From the NCBI GenBank assembly GCA_965240325.2, contig OZ251235.1, positions 1,178,001-1,242,000 on the forward strand: DNA of 64,000 nt. The letters are read 5' to 3'. Positions 39,058-48,497 of this stretch are shown here, one piece after another. Within the stretch, counting starts at the first letter, position 1. The number at the start of each line of letters is the position of its first letter. A program made the translations under genes and the position numbers. This DNA comes from Rebecca billardiae RCC1528 (lineage: Eukaryota; Haptophyta). A model generated the notes under the pieces. It had not been told where the DNA came from. It ran no database searches and saw only the letters and a program-made list of their open reading frames with translations.

Positions 39058-40185
39058 TCAAGTTGTGGCGGCCGGAGTGTGATGTTCAGTGCATCCTACC
39101 GATTTCTGTCTCTCTGTCTCTTGCGCGTCGGCGAGCAGCAGCTGCACGTTCGAAACGAAGCCGATCATGTCGCCTCCGCCCAGGGGCTCGCGGTACTCGA
39201 TGATCTCGCGCCGCAAGTCGACGACCCCCTGCGCCCAGTGGTTGCCGTCCTGGTTGATGATGAAGGAGAGCACGTCGTACTCGTTCAGGTCGAAGAGCGC
39301 AAAGATGTCGGCCACCTTCTCCCACGCGTACACGCCCGCGCCCATGAGCAAGGTCCACACCCACGAGGGAACGTGCAGCACGCGGGGCGGGGCGGGCAGC
39401 CCGTGGCTTCGCGCGAGCTCGCGTACGCGCTGCATGTGCCGCATCTCGACCGCGATGACGTAGTCGAGCGCCTCGCCGCCGACGAATCCGCCAGAGGAGA
39501 TCGTGAGCATCTCCTCGTGTCGCCAGCTGAGATCGTGTGTCGCCAGGATGCCAATGTCCGCTCCGGGCACGATGGGCTCGGCGAAGGTCGCGTCGGCGTC
39601 GTGCACGGCCGCCACGCTGCGCAACAGCGCGTCCAGGTCCAAGCGCTCGTCGGCGCTCGCCGCTCCGCGCGACAGGTCCGGCACTCGCACGTGCGGCGGT
39701 ATCAGGAGCTGTTGGCGGTGTACGCGCGCGCAGTGCGAGAGCGTGTGCCACTCGCGATCGACGGTGGGCACGCGCTGCTCGAGCAGGCACACGAGGCGCA
39801 GCGCATGTGCCACTGGCTTCACGACGTCGGCCTCGTCCCGCAGCGCCCGTGCCATGGGCAAGGATGGTGCGGCGATCTTGCACGCGCGACGTTTCAGCTC
39901 GTCGCGAATGCGCCCCTGGGATCGGTGATAGCGCGCTGTCGCCTCAGTCGCCGACTCGCGAAGACGCGGTTCCTGCCACGGCGGCAGACCCGGCAGGTGC
40001 GTGCGGTGCGCGTCGTACGCCGCTTCGCGCTGCCCCTCCGTCGCATTGGCCACCGTCGACGCCATGCAGGCCGGACGTGGGTCCTCGAGCGCCAAGCGAT
40101 CCTTGGCCGCGAGCTCGCGAGCGTGAAAGATGAAAGATGATCGCTCGCTCTGGAACACCACCGACCGTAGCAAACGGATTTGCAT
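39058..40185 (-). CDS. Ulp1/SENP-like (C48) peptidase fragment
   Basis: 375 aa from an ATG at 40185; the frame is open upstream to 40554 without ATG nearer than internal Mets. The C-terminal 130 residues look like a Ulp1 domain: SGGFVGGEALDYVIAVEM, then WEKVADIFALFDLNEYDVLS, then the hallmark HWAQGVVDLRREIIEYREPL. In Ulp1 the catalytic His begins HW and the Asp lies 17 residues on; here His (about 316) is present, that Asp is Glu, and no Gln/Cys block follows before the stop. Ulp1-like domains occur in SUMO proteases and in several DNA transposon families. Flanked by direct repeats X, so a degraded mobile-element gene is plausible. Probably inactive as a peptidase. Confidence 0.5.
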   Translation of the reverse strand: MQIRLLRSVVFQSERSSFIFHARELAAKDRLALEDPRPACMASTVANATEGQREAAYDAHRTHLPGLPPWQEPRLRESATEATARYHRSQGRIRDELKRRACKIAAPSLPMARALRDEADVVKPVAHALRLVCLLEQRVPTVDREWHTLSHCARVHRQQLLIPPHVRVPDLSRGAASADERLDLDALLRSVAAVHDADATFAEPIVPGADIGILATHDLSWRHEEMLTISSGGFVGGEALDYVIAVEMRHMQRVRELARSHGLPAPPRVLHVPSWVWTLLMGAGVYAWEKVADIFALFDLNEYDVLSFIINQDGNHWAQGVVDLRREIIEYREPLGGGDMIGFVSNVQLLLADAQETERQKSVGCTEHHTPAATT

Positions 40186-40724
40186 GCGCCCGACCTTGCC
40201 AACCGGGTCACGCGACGACAGTCCGGTGTGTGCATTCCGGTTATGGTGTTCAGAAGGCCGCGCCAAAGCTTGCGTCGCGTGCGATGGCGCTTCCCGCCCG
40301 CGAGACGCCTCGTGATGAATGCGTTTCCGCACCGAGCCCGACGCGCGACGGTGGATCGTGCGAGGTGGTTGTCTTGCGCAGCGCATGATGCTATGGCCCG
40401 TGCGAGCGCTCGACGTGCACGTCGGGCGAGGATCGCCCCAGGTCGCACGATCGTGTCGACGCGCCGAGCGTACCGCTCCAACGCGTCGATTTAGCCCCCG
40501 TTCGACCTGCACGCGAGACGACGAGGGCAGCAATCGCGAATCGGGCGAAAACACCGTTCGGGAATCCCCTCACGATGTCCGCGCTGGCGTTGGATTTGGC
40601 GCGCGCCGCCCACGCGCTCCGCGCCAGGCCGCAGATGGTTTTCGGCCGAGCGTCCCCAGTGGGAGCTGCGAGGGCGCCCGGTAGTGAGCGAAGCGACCTG
40701 GCAGTGAGCGAGGCGATTTTCTTT

Positions 40725-40778
40725 TCTCTGCGAGGCGATTTTCTTTTTTCTTTTTCTTTTTCTTATCTTTTTCCCGGG
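40725..40778 (+). repeat. pyrimidine-rich tract
   Basis: Nearly unbroken T/C run with a duplicated GAGGCGATTTTCTTTT motif, just upstream of the 37-bp repeat pair. Could be a splice-type tract, a triplex-prone tract or part of a mobile-element end. Confidence 0.6.
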
Positions 40779-40807
40779 CACTACAAGGGGCGGACCTACG
40801 GCCCGCC

Positions 40808-40938
40808 ATTCGTCACGCAGACTTTCAGTAGTCGTTACTTTCGGTTAATAAAATGTCTGCAGAGTCACGCCGTGCATGATGCTGAGACTTTTCACCGTCA
40901 AATTCGTCACGCAGACTTTCAGTAGTCGTTACTTTCGG
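40808..40938 (+). repeat. R-X-R nested repeat
   Basis: A 37-bp unit R (ATTCGTCACGCAGACTTTCA and following bases) at 40808-40844 recurs exactly at 40902-40938. Between them sits repeat X (40846-40901), which also occurs alone at 38621-38676. Confidence 0.95.
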
Positions 40939-40987
40939 CCGAGTTACCGCCTGTATACGACTGATGTATATATGTATATATGATCCG

Positions 40988-41229
40988 GACCGTAAAACGG
41001 TGCTCGCGTGCCCGAGTGGTATCACTCAGACAGGTATCAGGTATGAAAGTACGCTACCGGCATCACGACCGTCACTCACGAGGCTCAGGCTCATCATAAC
41101 GGCGGATCGGATGAGCCTGAGCCTCGTGCCGCGGTACTTTTACCACTCGGGCACGAGCACTTTTACGGTCGACCGTAAAAGTGCTCGTGCCCGAGTGGTA
41201 AAAGTACCGGCACGAGGCTCAGGCTCATC
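40988..41229. repeat. near-perfect 59-bp-arm palindrome with a third degenerate arm
   Basis: 41110-41170 and 41171-41229 are reverse complements over 59 bp, with only a 2-nt GC insertion in the left arm and no spacer; the centre is GTCGAC. Upstream, 40988-41095 is an expanded, diverged copy of the right arm in the same orientation (starts GACCGTAAAA, ends CACGAGGCTCAGGCTCATC), separated by 14 nt. No coding potential. Such a structure would extrude as a cruciform or fold as a long RNA hairpin. Confidence 0.95.
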
Positions 41230-43499
41230 ACGGCAACCTGCCACCGTGAGCCTTACGCACGTTAAAACAAATAAACTGTACTCTCACTCTGTAGTGAGCC
41301 TGTAGCTAAGCTACTGCTTAGTGCTTGTACTTCGCGCATGCTCAGACGGCGCCGGGCAGGCGTCATCGGAGTACGTAGTCATTGTCAGTCGTAACTATAT
41401 TCATCATCATCGTTCGCTTTCATCAGCTCATTAGTAGCGGATCGGTCAGCAGGGACAAACACCAGGACCAGCGCTCCTTGCAGTAGTCGCAGTCGTCCGC
41501 CCCCTCGTAGCGTGTCACTGCATAGTTGCCGAGCGGAACCGTGGAAGCCAGACGACAGTGATCGCAGTGAACGACACCGTCGTCTGTACCTGCCTCTGGC
41601 GTCGACGCGTGTGCGCCACCGCGGTGATCGCGGTGCCACGCCGCATCGTCAGCCGTCGTCTCGACGTAGTCGTCGTGTGGCTCGTGTGCAGCGCCCCCAC
41701 ATCGTCAGGCGCGTGCCCCGGGAAGGGACCGGGCGCACGTGAGCCATGCGCGCGCGCGGCGCGGGCGATGAGCATCTTGGCAGCCTGGCCACGCACGCTG
41801 CAGCACAGGGCTGCGCATTCCTAGCTCGCGTCACATGCCGACACTTGACACTCGTACGGCTACCGCGCCGTCATTTTAATTACTGAACGTATAGTGCCTG
41901 GGGTGAAAATCCCATTTTCTGGCCTGTCCGGGTGGAAAATCCGGCTGCTCAGATCTGACCGGACCGGGACCCGGACAGCACAGTATCTAGGGACCAGACA
42001 CTTTTCTGGTGAACACAGCTTTAAACAATTTTAATTCGTGACAAAGCCCTGGGAGACCCAGCTCCGACCCCCTTTAATTGGGTGTCACCTACTGCTGTCC
42101 AAAGTAATACCGGAGTAGGAATACGAAGAATGGGGCCTCAAACGTTTTTTGATTAGGCACGCCTCGGGAATCGAGAACGCATGCCGTTACCTTTTTGAGC
42201 GCGCGCTATAGGGATGTCGTTGCGATTCCCACCTATTTGTTGACGCTTTTCTACGACCATCCGCTCCCCAAGTCGAGGAACCGCGACGCACGAGTGCTTT
42301 CGCCGCCGCGCCGCGTGCGCTCGGCACACACGATTGAGTATGACGGACGAGCGCGCGCTGCTGCAGGAGGCGAATAAGGCCGCGCGCGACACGCAGATAG
42401 CGCTCAGCCGGCGTGGCTCGACGACGCTGCCGGCACTCGCGCTCAGCACACATGCGCGCGACCGGAGGATCTGAGCTCCGCGGGCCTCCGCCTGTACCCA
42501 GCGCCAGATGCCATCGTCGGCGTCGCGAGGAACTGCGCCAATCTGGCGGAGATCCAGCGGCACGTGGTGGCGATCAAGCAGCCGCAACCGCATCAGATGA
42601 CGTGCACGAACGGGCTCATGGAGAAGCTCGTACCACAAGCCTACCATAAGCTGCACCCCGGCTCGCCGCCACTTGCTCGACTACTACTCGCCCTGGCTCG
42701 TCCGTCACCCACGCCGCCCGCGGCTCGCGGCGCCATCGCGGAGGTGCGTGCCGACCGGCGCGAGCTGCACAACACAACATGCACACCGACGCGAGCCGCT
42801 CGTACCACGTCGTGCCCGACGGGCCGTGCTCAGCGACGGCTGCAGGAGTCTACGCTGGCACGGTTGTGCCCTGCCGGCCTGCGCCGCTCGCCCCGCGCCT
42901 GCAGTCGCCCCGCGCCTGCAGACCGGTGGGCCATCCGCGGTGCGTGCCGTTGCCGTGCCGTCGTGCCCGAGCGGCCGTGCGCAGCGACGACTGCATCGAC
43001 GCGCGCCTCGCCGTGCGCCTCGGTGGGCCTTGCAAAACTGCAGAAGTGCCGCGCTGCCGCGCCTCGGGCTTAATCGCAGAGTATCGCACGCGCGACGGGT
43101 GGCGCGCCATCGGATGATATACCGTTCTACAGCGCTGAACTACGGCCAACTCGTCCCATCGTCGTCGGGTCTGCCGGCCATGGGAAGCTTCTCCGTCGCG
43201 TCCTAGACGCGCTGTGTTCGACCAGCCCCACCGGGACAAGGCCGCCAGGCCCCCGCTGTTTTACATCTTCGTTCTCTTCGGATTTGAGCATGGGGCCGCG
43301 GCGCCCCATTTGCACAGTCAAAAGACCGCGGGTGTAAAAGCAACCGTTGTCGAGTTCGATGTAGCGGCTGGGCGAATTAGTGAATAAAAAAACAATTCAC
43401 GAGACACTTGCGCCCACGGCCGCGATGGCGTGCGCCGTCCGCACCCACGACGGAGTCGTGGACGGACATCGCTAGACAGCCTACGCGACAGGCGTTGTC
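41230..43499. other. accessory region without a clear gene
   Basis: Mixed composition: AT-richer at 41860-42160, GC-rich after 42300. A frame from 42340 reads MTDERALLQEANKAARDTQIAL, and another from about 42475 reads AGLRLYPAPDAIVGVARNCANLAEIQRHVVA..., with protein-like composition but no recognised family; they may be exons of a decayed gene. 42810-43010 has two imperfect GTCGTGCCCGA-GGCCGTGC repeats. Confidence 0.4.
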
Positions 43500-44591
43500 G
43501 TGATCGAGGTGCCCGTGCCCGTTGTCGATAGCCAAACGATTGGCACGACGACCTGGCACCACATCCGCGTCAAGCGCGGCGAGGCCGTGGTCCAGCGCGT
43601 GTGCGCCACTGAGCTGGCCGATGTGCGGACGGCGTCGGGTGGCGCAGGGGCTCCTGCCGATGCTACCTGGCGGCTGCTGCGGGGCCTGCTGCCGTGGTCG
43701 AGCCTGGGGCAGAGGCTGAGTCAACCGCGGAGCAGCTCAACGCTTCCGAGATCGAGCTGCGCGCGGTCGGACCAGATGACGGCCCGCGGCCGTCCAAGCG
43801 CACACGCAAGGACGCCTGAGCACACGCGTTCAGTCCGAGCAAAGCCTGGTCGGCGTACGAGCGCGAGCCAGCTCAGACACGGCACGAGCGCACGCGTGAC
43901 GGCTCGTACGATGAGCTCGTCGGCTTGGTCATCGGGCTGCTGTCGCTCGTCGCCTCGCTTGTCACGTCACACTCAGCTGAGCAGAGACATCACTCCCGCC
44001 GTTCAGCTGATCGACGAGGACGAGGCGGCCAAGGCGGCGGCGGCTCAAACGCCTGGAGGAGGAGCGCAGGAGGAGGAGGAGCTCCCAGCGCTGAGCCTGT
44101 GGGGCCGCGCCGAGGCCAGGCACCGCGGCCAGCGGCTGCAGTCGCGGGTGGCTGCCGGACAGCAGCTCGGCGGCACACGCTCACTCATACGTCGATCCTC
44201 TTGCTCGAGAGTCGAGGCGGCGGGCAAGGTGCAGGCCGCACGCGAGCTTGCTGAGCGTGCGCAGGCCGAGCCGCAGCTGAGCCCCGAGGGTGCTCGGGAC
44301 GCCGCGTGCGCAAGCAGGCCGCCTCGTAGCAGATGGTGCTTCGCATCGAATAACTACGCTCGGATACTAACCCGAAAAAATTTCTTCGCACTGCGTGCGC
44401 TTTACTCCCATTATTATTTTATTCCTTATTCGCGTATTAAATGCCGCTTTTCCGCCTCCCCAGTGCGAAAGTGCGCCAGAAAATGGGAATTCCACCCCCT
44501 GCCGCACTTTTCCTCTGACACTATGCGGGCAACTATGGGAGCCTTCAGAGTCCAGTCACAGTGTGCGACACTCGCCGACAGGCCTGCGTGA
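43500..44591 (+). CDS. hypothetical ORF, low support
   Basis: Open for 363 codons from a GTG; no ATG near the start. The first 50 residues (TWHHIRVKRGEAVVQRVCATELADV) and the part after 43980 (LSRDITPAVQLIDEDEAAKAAAAQ, then a Gln/Glu/Arg-rich helical stretch) have protein-like composition, while the middle is Ser/Arg-rich. A neighbouring frame over 43680-43800 also reads well and ends in a KRTRKDA-stop, so splicing or decay is possible. The last part runs into AT-rich DNA. I do not recognise it. Confidence 0.25.
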   Translation: MIEVPVPVVDSQTIGTTTWHHIRVKRGEAVVQRVCATELADVRTASGGAGAPADATWRLLRGLLPWSSLGQRLSQPRSSSTLPRSSCARSDQMTARGRPSAHARTPEHTRSVRAKPGRRTSASQLRHGTSARVTARTMSSSAWSSGCCRSSPRLSRHTQLSRDITPAVQLIDEDEAAKAAAAQTPGGGAQEEEELPALSLWGRAEARHRGQRLQSRVAAGQQLGGTRSLIRRSSCSRVEAAGKVQAARELAERAQAEPQLSPEGARDAACASRPPRSRWCFASNNYARILTRKNFFALRALYSHYYFIPYSRIKCRFSASPVRKCARKWEFHPLPHFSSDTMRATMGAFRVQSQCATLADRPA

Positions 44592-44792
44592 CACGGACGC
44601 GGGCACGGCCATCCAGCAAAGCCAGTGCCCCGCTGGTGGCAATCAAGAAACCCTGCTGCGGCGGCTCGGCCGAGTCGCGAGTGCCGACGAGAGCCGGCGC
44701 CGCCAAGATTCACCCTTAGGCAGCCGATGGCGATGACATAATCCGATTGACGGATCGGACTCGCATCTGAATGATCAAGCTTGCAGTAGAGC

Positions 44793-45722
44793 TCAATTCA
44801 CAGCGAGAGTGTTGAGAAGGGCCGTCGCACCCGCGATGTCGTCTTGCAGAATGCGCGCGTTGAGCGAGCCCGGGGCCACGTTCTTTTCGTCCGCAGTCGC
44901 GTCCTGCTGCGCCTGCCGCACGACCCGCTGCAGTCCGGCCGCGTCCATCAAGCCGTGCTGGAAGGCCTTCACCGCTGCCCCCACAAAGGTCCGGAAGTAC
45001 AGCACGGGCGTGCCATGGGCGGTCTGGCGGTCGGAGGGGAGCGTTGGCGGCGCCTCCGTGTCCGACACCGCGTGAACGAATGCGGCAATCAGCGCACCCG
45101 TCCCAGAGATGCCCTCGATCGCCTCCTCGTCGCGCTCCGCCCAGCCGTTGTCCCCGACAAACACGTACCCGCTTGGCTCGGTGCCAGAGGCCCCGTGCTC
45201 CTCGCGCAGCAGGCGGAAGTTCTCGATCTTCCGCCAGCCTTTGCGGCTCTGGCAGATCCACTCGAGCACGCTACCGTACAGCACGTGCCCCACGCACCAC
45301 TCCTTGGCGGCTATCTGCTCGTGCTCAAGGGCGCACTTGCGATAGCGCATGCAGAGGGGCGAGTCGGGCTTGATCTCGAGGAAGATCTTGAACTCGCGCG
45401 CCCTGGCGGTCAGCACGGCAGCCAGCGCGGGGGCCTGGCCGGGGACCAGGCCGTGCATGCTCAGCTCGAGCTGGAATTGGAATACACCTGGATAGTACGC
45501 TCCGCGCGAGAATGACGTGTCCACGCCGCCAAGCGGGATGCCGACAAGCATGAGCCCGCCGCTAGACTTGACCGTGTCGTCAATGTCGGTGACCACGCAG
45601 AGGCCACCGCGTACGCGCGATCTAGACCCTGGCAACGGCCCAGCCGAGGAGCTGCCCGCTTCATGGACGAGCGCGAGCGCTGCGAGGCTGAGCAGCGCCA
45701 GCCTCGTCGGCGACGCCGCCAT
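44793..45722 (-). CDS. APP1/DUF2183-like HAD phosphatase, secreted
   Basis: 309 aa, single exon. The ATG at 45722 is chosen because it begins a good signal peptide (TRLALLSLAALALVHEAGSS); a longer frame would overlap the divergent gene. The HAD nucleophile motif is VVTDIDDTVKSSGG near residue 44. Then SRGAYYPGVFQFQLEL, matching the YPGV.QF block of the APP1 catalytic domain, an EFKIFLEIKPDS..MRYRK stretch, and the distal acidic motif GYVFVGDNGWAERDEEAIEG. Yeast App1 is a phosphatidate phosphatase; this secreted or luminal version likely acts on a phospholipid or phospho-ester, but the substrate is inference. Last 60 residues are Ala/Gln-rich helical. Confidence 0.7.
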   Translation of the reverse strand: MAASPTRLALLSLAALALVHEAGSSSAGPLPGSRSRVRGGLCVVTDIDDTVKSSGGLMLVGIPLGGVDTSFSRGAYYPGVFQFQLELSMHGLVPGQAPALAAVLTARAREFKIFLEIKPDSPLCMRYRKCALEHEQIAAKEWCVGHVLYGSVLEWICQSRKGWRKIENFRLLREEHGASGTEPSGYVFVGDNGWAERDEEAIEGISGTGALIAAFVHAVSDTEAPPTLPSDRQTAHGTPVLYFRTFVGAAVKAFQHGLMDAAGLQRVVRQAQQDATADEKNVAPGSLNARILQDDIAGATALLNTLAVN

Positions 45723-45818
45723 GATTTCAGATTGCGCGGCCGGACGATTGTCCGGCGAAATGCCAGCAAAACGGTTCGTTTCGCACTCGCTTCTGTTCTT
45801 CCCCTGAGCAAGAGCGGG
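45723..45818. promoter_or_regulatory. bidirectional promoter region (APP1-like / cytochrome b5 reductase)
   Basis: 96 bp between divergent starts, the shortest of the six in the window. Confidence 0.45.
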
Positions 45819-46724
45819 ATGCTCGCTGGCCGACTGCTCCGTCGGGTGCCGCATCGGCTGTCGACGACACGGATGGCGTGCTGCTCAAAGTCGACGCACG
45901 TCGGGCCGACGTACGCGATCGGCCCGCCAGTCGCGGCCCTAGTGCCTCCAGGGCAGTGCCAGTTCACCGAGGAGTGGACACAATGCGAGCTGCTCTCGAA
46001 GGTGAGCGTCGCGCACGATGTGAGGGTGTTCACATTCGCGACGCCGGACCGCTCCAAGCCCCTGAACTTGCCGACGTGTGCGTGCATCCTGGCGACGGGC
46101 GAGGCCGTGGACTCGGCCGGCAACGCCGTGGTCCGCCCATACACGCCCGTGTCGACCAACGCCACCGTCGGCAAGTTTGAGCTGATGATCAAGGTCTACC
46201 CCGAGGGCAAACTCTCGAAGCATCTGGACATGCTGCAGGTGGGGGCGAAGATGGGCTTCAAGCACATCCCTCCGAACGTGAAGATTCAGTACCCCTTCGG
46301 CAAGGCGAAGGTGGGCATGATCGCCGGCGGCACTGGCATCACGCCCATCATGCAGGCCCTCCACGCCGCGCTCGGCACGGCGGGGGACACGTCGACCTTC
46401 TCTCTGCTGTACGGCAGCCGCACAACCGGCGACATCCTCGCCCGCGACGCGCTCGACGAGTGGCAGAAGGCATACGCGTCTCGTCTCTCGGTGACGCACG
46501 TGCTGAGCGCGGAGCCCGAAGGCTCGGCGTGGCCTGGCGTGCGCGGGAATATCAACCGCGAGCTGATCGAGAAGCACCTGCCAAAGCCGTCGGATGATTG
46601 CGTCATCATGGTGTGTGGCCCGCCGCCGATGTACCATGCGCTGTGCGGGCCGCGGGACCAGAAGGAGCTTTCGGGCGTGCTCGCCGAGATGGGTTTCTCG
46701 GCGGAGCAAGTGTACAAGTTCTAA
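45819..46724 (+). CDS. CBR1: NADH-cytochrome b5 reductase
   Basis: 301 aa, intronless. FAD flavoenzyme passing electrons from NADH to cytochrome b5 for lipid desaturation and related steps. FAD site RPYTPVS near residue 105 and GKLSKHLDML; NADH site AGGTGITPIMQAL near 168 and MVCGPPPMYHAL near the end; C-terminal Phe as in the family. N-terminus (LAGRLLRRVPHRLSTTRMACC) is basic and lacks acids, resembling a mitochondrial leader, so outer-membrane/intermembrane-space location as in yeast Mcr1 is possible. Length and motifs are normal. Confidence 0.93.
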   Translation: MLAGRLLRRVPHRLSTTRMACCSKSTHVGPTYAIGPPVAALVPPGQCQFTEEWTQCELLSKVSVAHDVRVFTFATPDRSKPLNLPTCACILATGEAVDSAGNAVVRPYTPVSTNATVGKFELMIKVYPEGKLSKHLDMLQVGAKMGFKHIPPNVKIQYPFGKAKVGMIAGGTGITPIMQALHAALGTAGDTSTFSLLYGSRTTGDILARDALDEWQKAYASRLSVTHVLSAEPEGSAWPGVRGNINRELIEKHLPKPSDDCVIMVCGPPPMYHALCGPRDQKELSGVLAEMGFSAEQVYKF

Positions 46725-47180
46725 TCCACATCACCGCGTCGATCATCGATCGATGCGTGGTCGGATCACGACGAGTTGGGCCGTGGCAGCGGCGGTCCGC
46801 TGCCGCGCAGAGCGGCGCAGACGACCCGTGCCCGTGGTGAGGCACCGTGGTCGAGGTGACGCTGTTGTTATACATTATCGATCGCGTCGTCGACCGATCT
46901 GCTTACAAGTTATAAATGGCGGGCCGTATAGGCCCGCGCCCCAAGGTTGTGGCTTGTCACCGTACTCACCGTGTCGTCCGTTCTGAGACACCGTCAGACA
47001 CCCTGCGGCCCGTGGTCAGGCCGCGGTTCAACCGTTATAACAGAATAATATCGAAAATAAAATAAACGAAGCAGAAAAATCGTCGCTTCGCTCAACCACC
47101 GCCCTCACGCCCTCACCCTCACTGAGCCGGGCCTCACAGGCGTCACAAGCCCTGCACGGCACACCCCGCACACGGCCTCG
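46725..47180. other. convergent intergenic region, nothing recognised
   Basis: 456 bp between the reductase stop and the FKBP stop. AT-rich around 47040-47090, otherwise featureless. Confidence 0.5.
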
Positions 47181-48395
47181 TCATTGATCTCCGCCGTCGC
47201 CGCTGCTTGTGCTGAACACTGCGGACGATGCTGGCCGGACATCGCTCCATGCGCCGCTGCCAGGTGATCGCCCCGCCCCGACGGCGTGCCGAACCAACCA
47301 GGAGACGACGGTGGACAGCGCGAGGCCGATCAGGATGAGGAGGAGCCGTCGAAGCGCGCGCGCCGCGGGCTGGGCGCGTCCGCCGCGCTCGGCAGCCCAC
47401 AGCTTGGCGAACAGCTGCGCGGCGCGGGCGGGCAGCGTGGCGGGCTCCGGCTGTGGCTCGTCGTTGCCGAGCGCAGTGAACATGCGCTGGTAGCACCGCT
47501 GCTGCCTGCGCTCGAGCTCGCTCATCCGCCCGTGGATGCGCTGCCGCAGCTTCTCGCCCTCGCCGTCTGCGGGGTGCGCAGCGATCAGCAGCGCGCACGT
47601 CGCGTCGGCCTCTTCGAACCGACCGAGGGCGGCGAGCGCCTGCGCCTTTCGGTAGAGGGCCTTGGCGTTGTCGGGCTCGGCGTCGAGCGCGGCCGCGCAG
47701 TGCTTCAGCGCCTCGCGCTCGAGGCCGAGCTTGAGCGCGCTCGCCGCGCAGTTGAGCTCAGACTTGAGCTTAGCGGCGCACACGGCCTGCGCCTGCGCGT
47801 CCGTCAGCTCGAGCATGTACGCCAGGTAGCGCTGGCCCTGCAGGAACTCCTCGTGGGCGTGGTGGGCGTGGCCGGCCTTGAAGAGGTCCACGCCGCGCTC
47901 CCGCCGCCACTCGGCCTGCGCCATCTTCTCCTCGAAGCCCATGTCCCACAGCTCTGCCTCCTCCACCACGTCGAGCAGCTCCACCGTGTACACGAGCGCG
48001 GCGCTCGGCGGGATGTGGAGGGTGGGCACGCCGTGCACGCCGTACGCGGCGTCGGGCTCGAGGCGCACCTCCGCCTTCTCGCCGACGCGCATGTCTTGCA
48101 GCGCCGAGTCCAGCCCGCGCGCAAAGTTGCCGCGGCCGACGCGCAGCTCCACCGGCACGCCGCGCGCGCGCGAGTCCTCGACGACGTGATCGCCCGCACG
48201 GCACTCCAGGTGCAGGCGCACGCGGTTGCCCGGCGCTGGCTGGCGACCGTCGTCGCTCGGCGCCGCGACGAGCACGCGCTTCTCCCAGCCCCCCGAAGGC
48301 GGCTCGACGTCGTCGGGAAAGCCGGCGCCCTCGTCGAGAGATTCATCCGCCATCCTGGCCGCGCGGAATATGATGGCCCGGTTGGATGAAAACAT
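47181..48395 (-). CDS. FKBP-type peptidyl-prolyl isomerase with TPRs and C-terminal anchor
   Basis: 404 aa, intronless; ATG at 48395, with a second Met 14 codons on (MADESLDEG) also plausible. FKBP domain about 48-150: VRLHLECRAGD, RGNFARGLDSALQDMRVGEKAEVRL, AYGVHGVPTLHIPPSAALVYTVELLDV. The conserved active-site aromatic residues are only partly kept, so isomerase activity may be low. TPR region about 160-310 (EALKHCAAALDAEPDNAKALYRKAQALAALGRFEEAD). A single hydrophobic helix near 348-368 (RRLLLILIGLALSTVVSWLV) with a short tail indicates a tail-anchored protein. This is the FKBP8/TWD1 layout, a membrane-bound HSP90 co-chaperone. Diverges from the axonemal gene. Confidence 0.88.
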   Translation of the reverse strand: MFSSNRAIIFRAARMADESLDEGAGFPDDVEPPSGGWEKRVLVAAPSDDGRQPAPGNRVRLHLECRAGDHVVEDSRARGVPVELRVGRGNFARGLDSALQDMRVGEKAEVRLEPDAAYGVHGVPTLHIPPSAALVYTVELLDVVEEAELWDMGFEEKMAQAEWRRERGVDLFKAGHAHHAHEEFLQGQRYLAYMLELTDAQAQAVCAAKLKSELNCAASALKLGLEREALKHCAAALDAEPDNAKALYRKAQALAALGRFEEADATCALLIAAHPADGEGEKLRQRIHGRMSELERRQQRCYQRMFTALGNDEPQPEPATLPARAAQLFAKLWAAERGGRAQPAARALRRLLLILIGLALSTVVSWLVRHAVGAGRSPGSGAWSDVRPASSAVFSTSSGDGGDQ

Positions 48396-48497
48396 TCATT
48401 TTCATCCCAATGGTTAAAAAATGCACTCACGCTCCAGCGCTCCAGCGCGCGGCGGTTACAAGGCTGTGCCAGCGCGCCCGGCTGCACGGCGCCAGCC
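48396..48497. promoter_or_regulatory. bidirectional promoter region (FKBP / SPEF2-like)
   Basis: 102 bp between divergent starts. Confidence 0.45.

Noticed and set aside
45723-45854. Longer start for the APP1-like protein
   Set aside because: It would overlap the start of the divergent reductase, and the internal ATG at 45722 begins a clean signal peptide.
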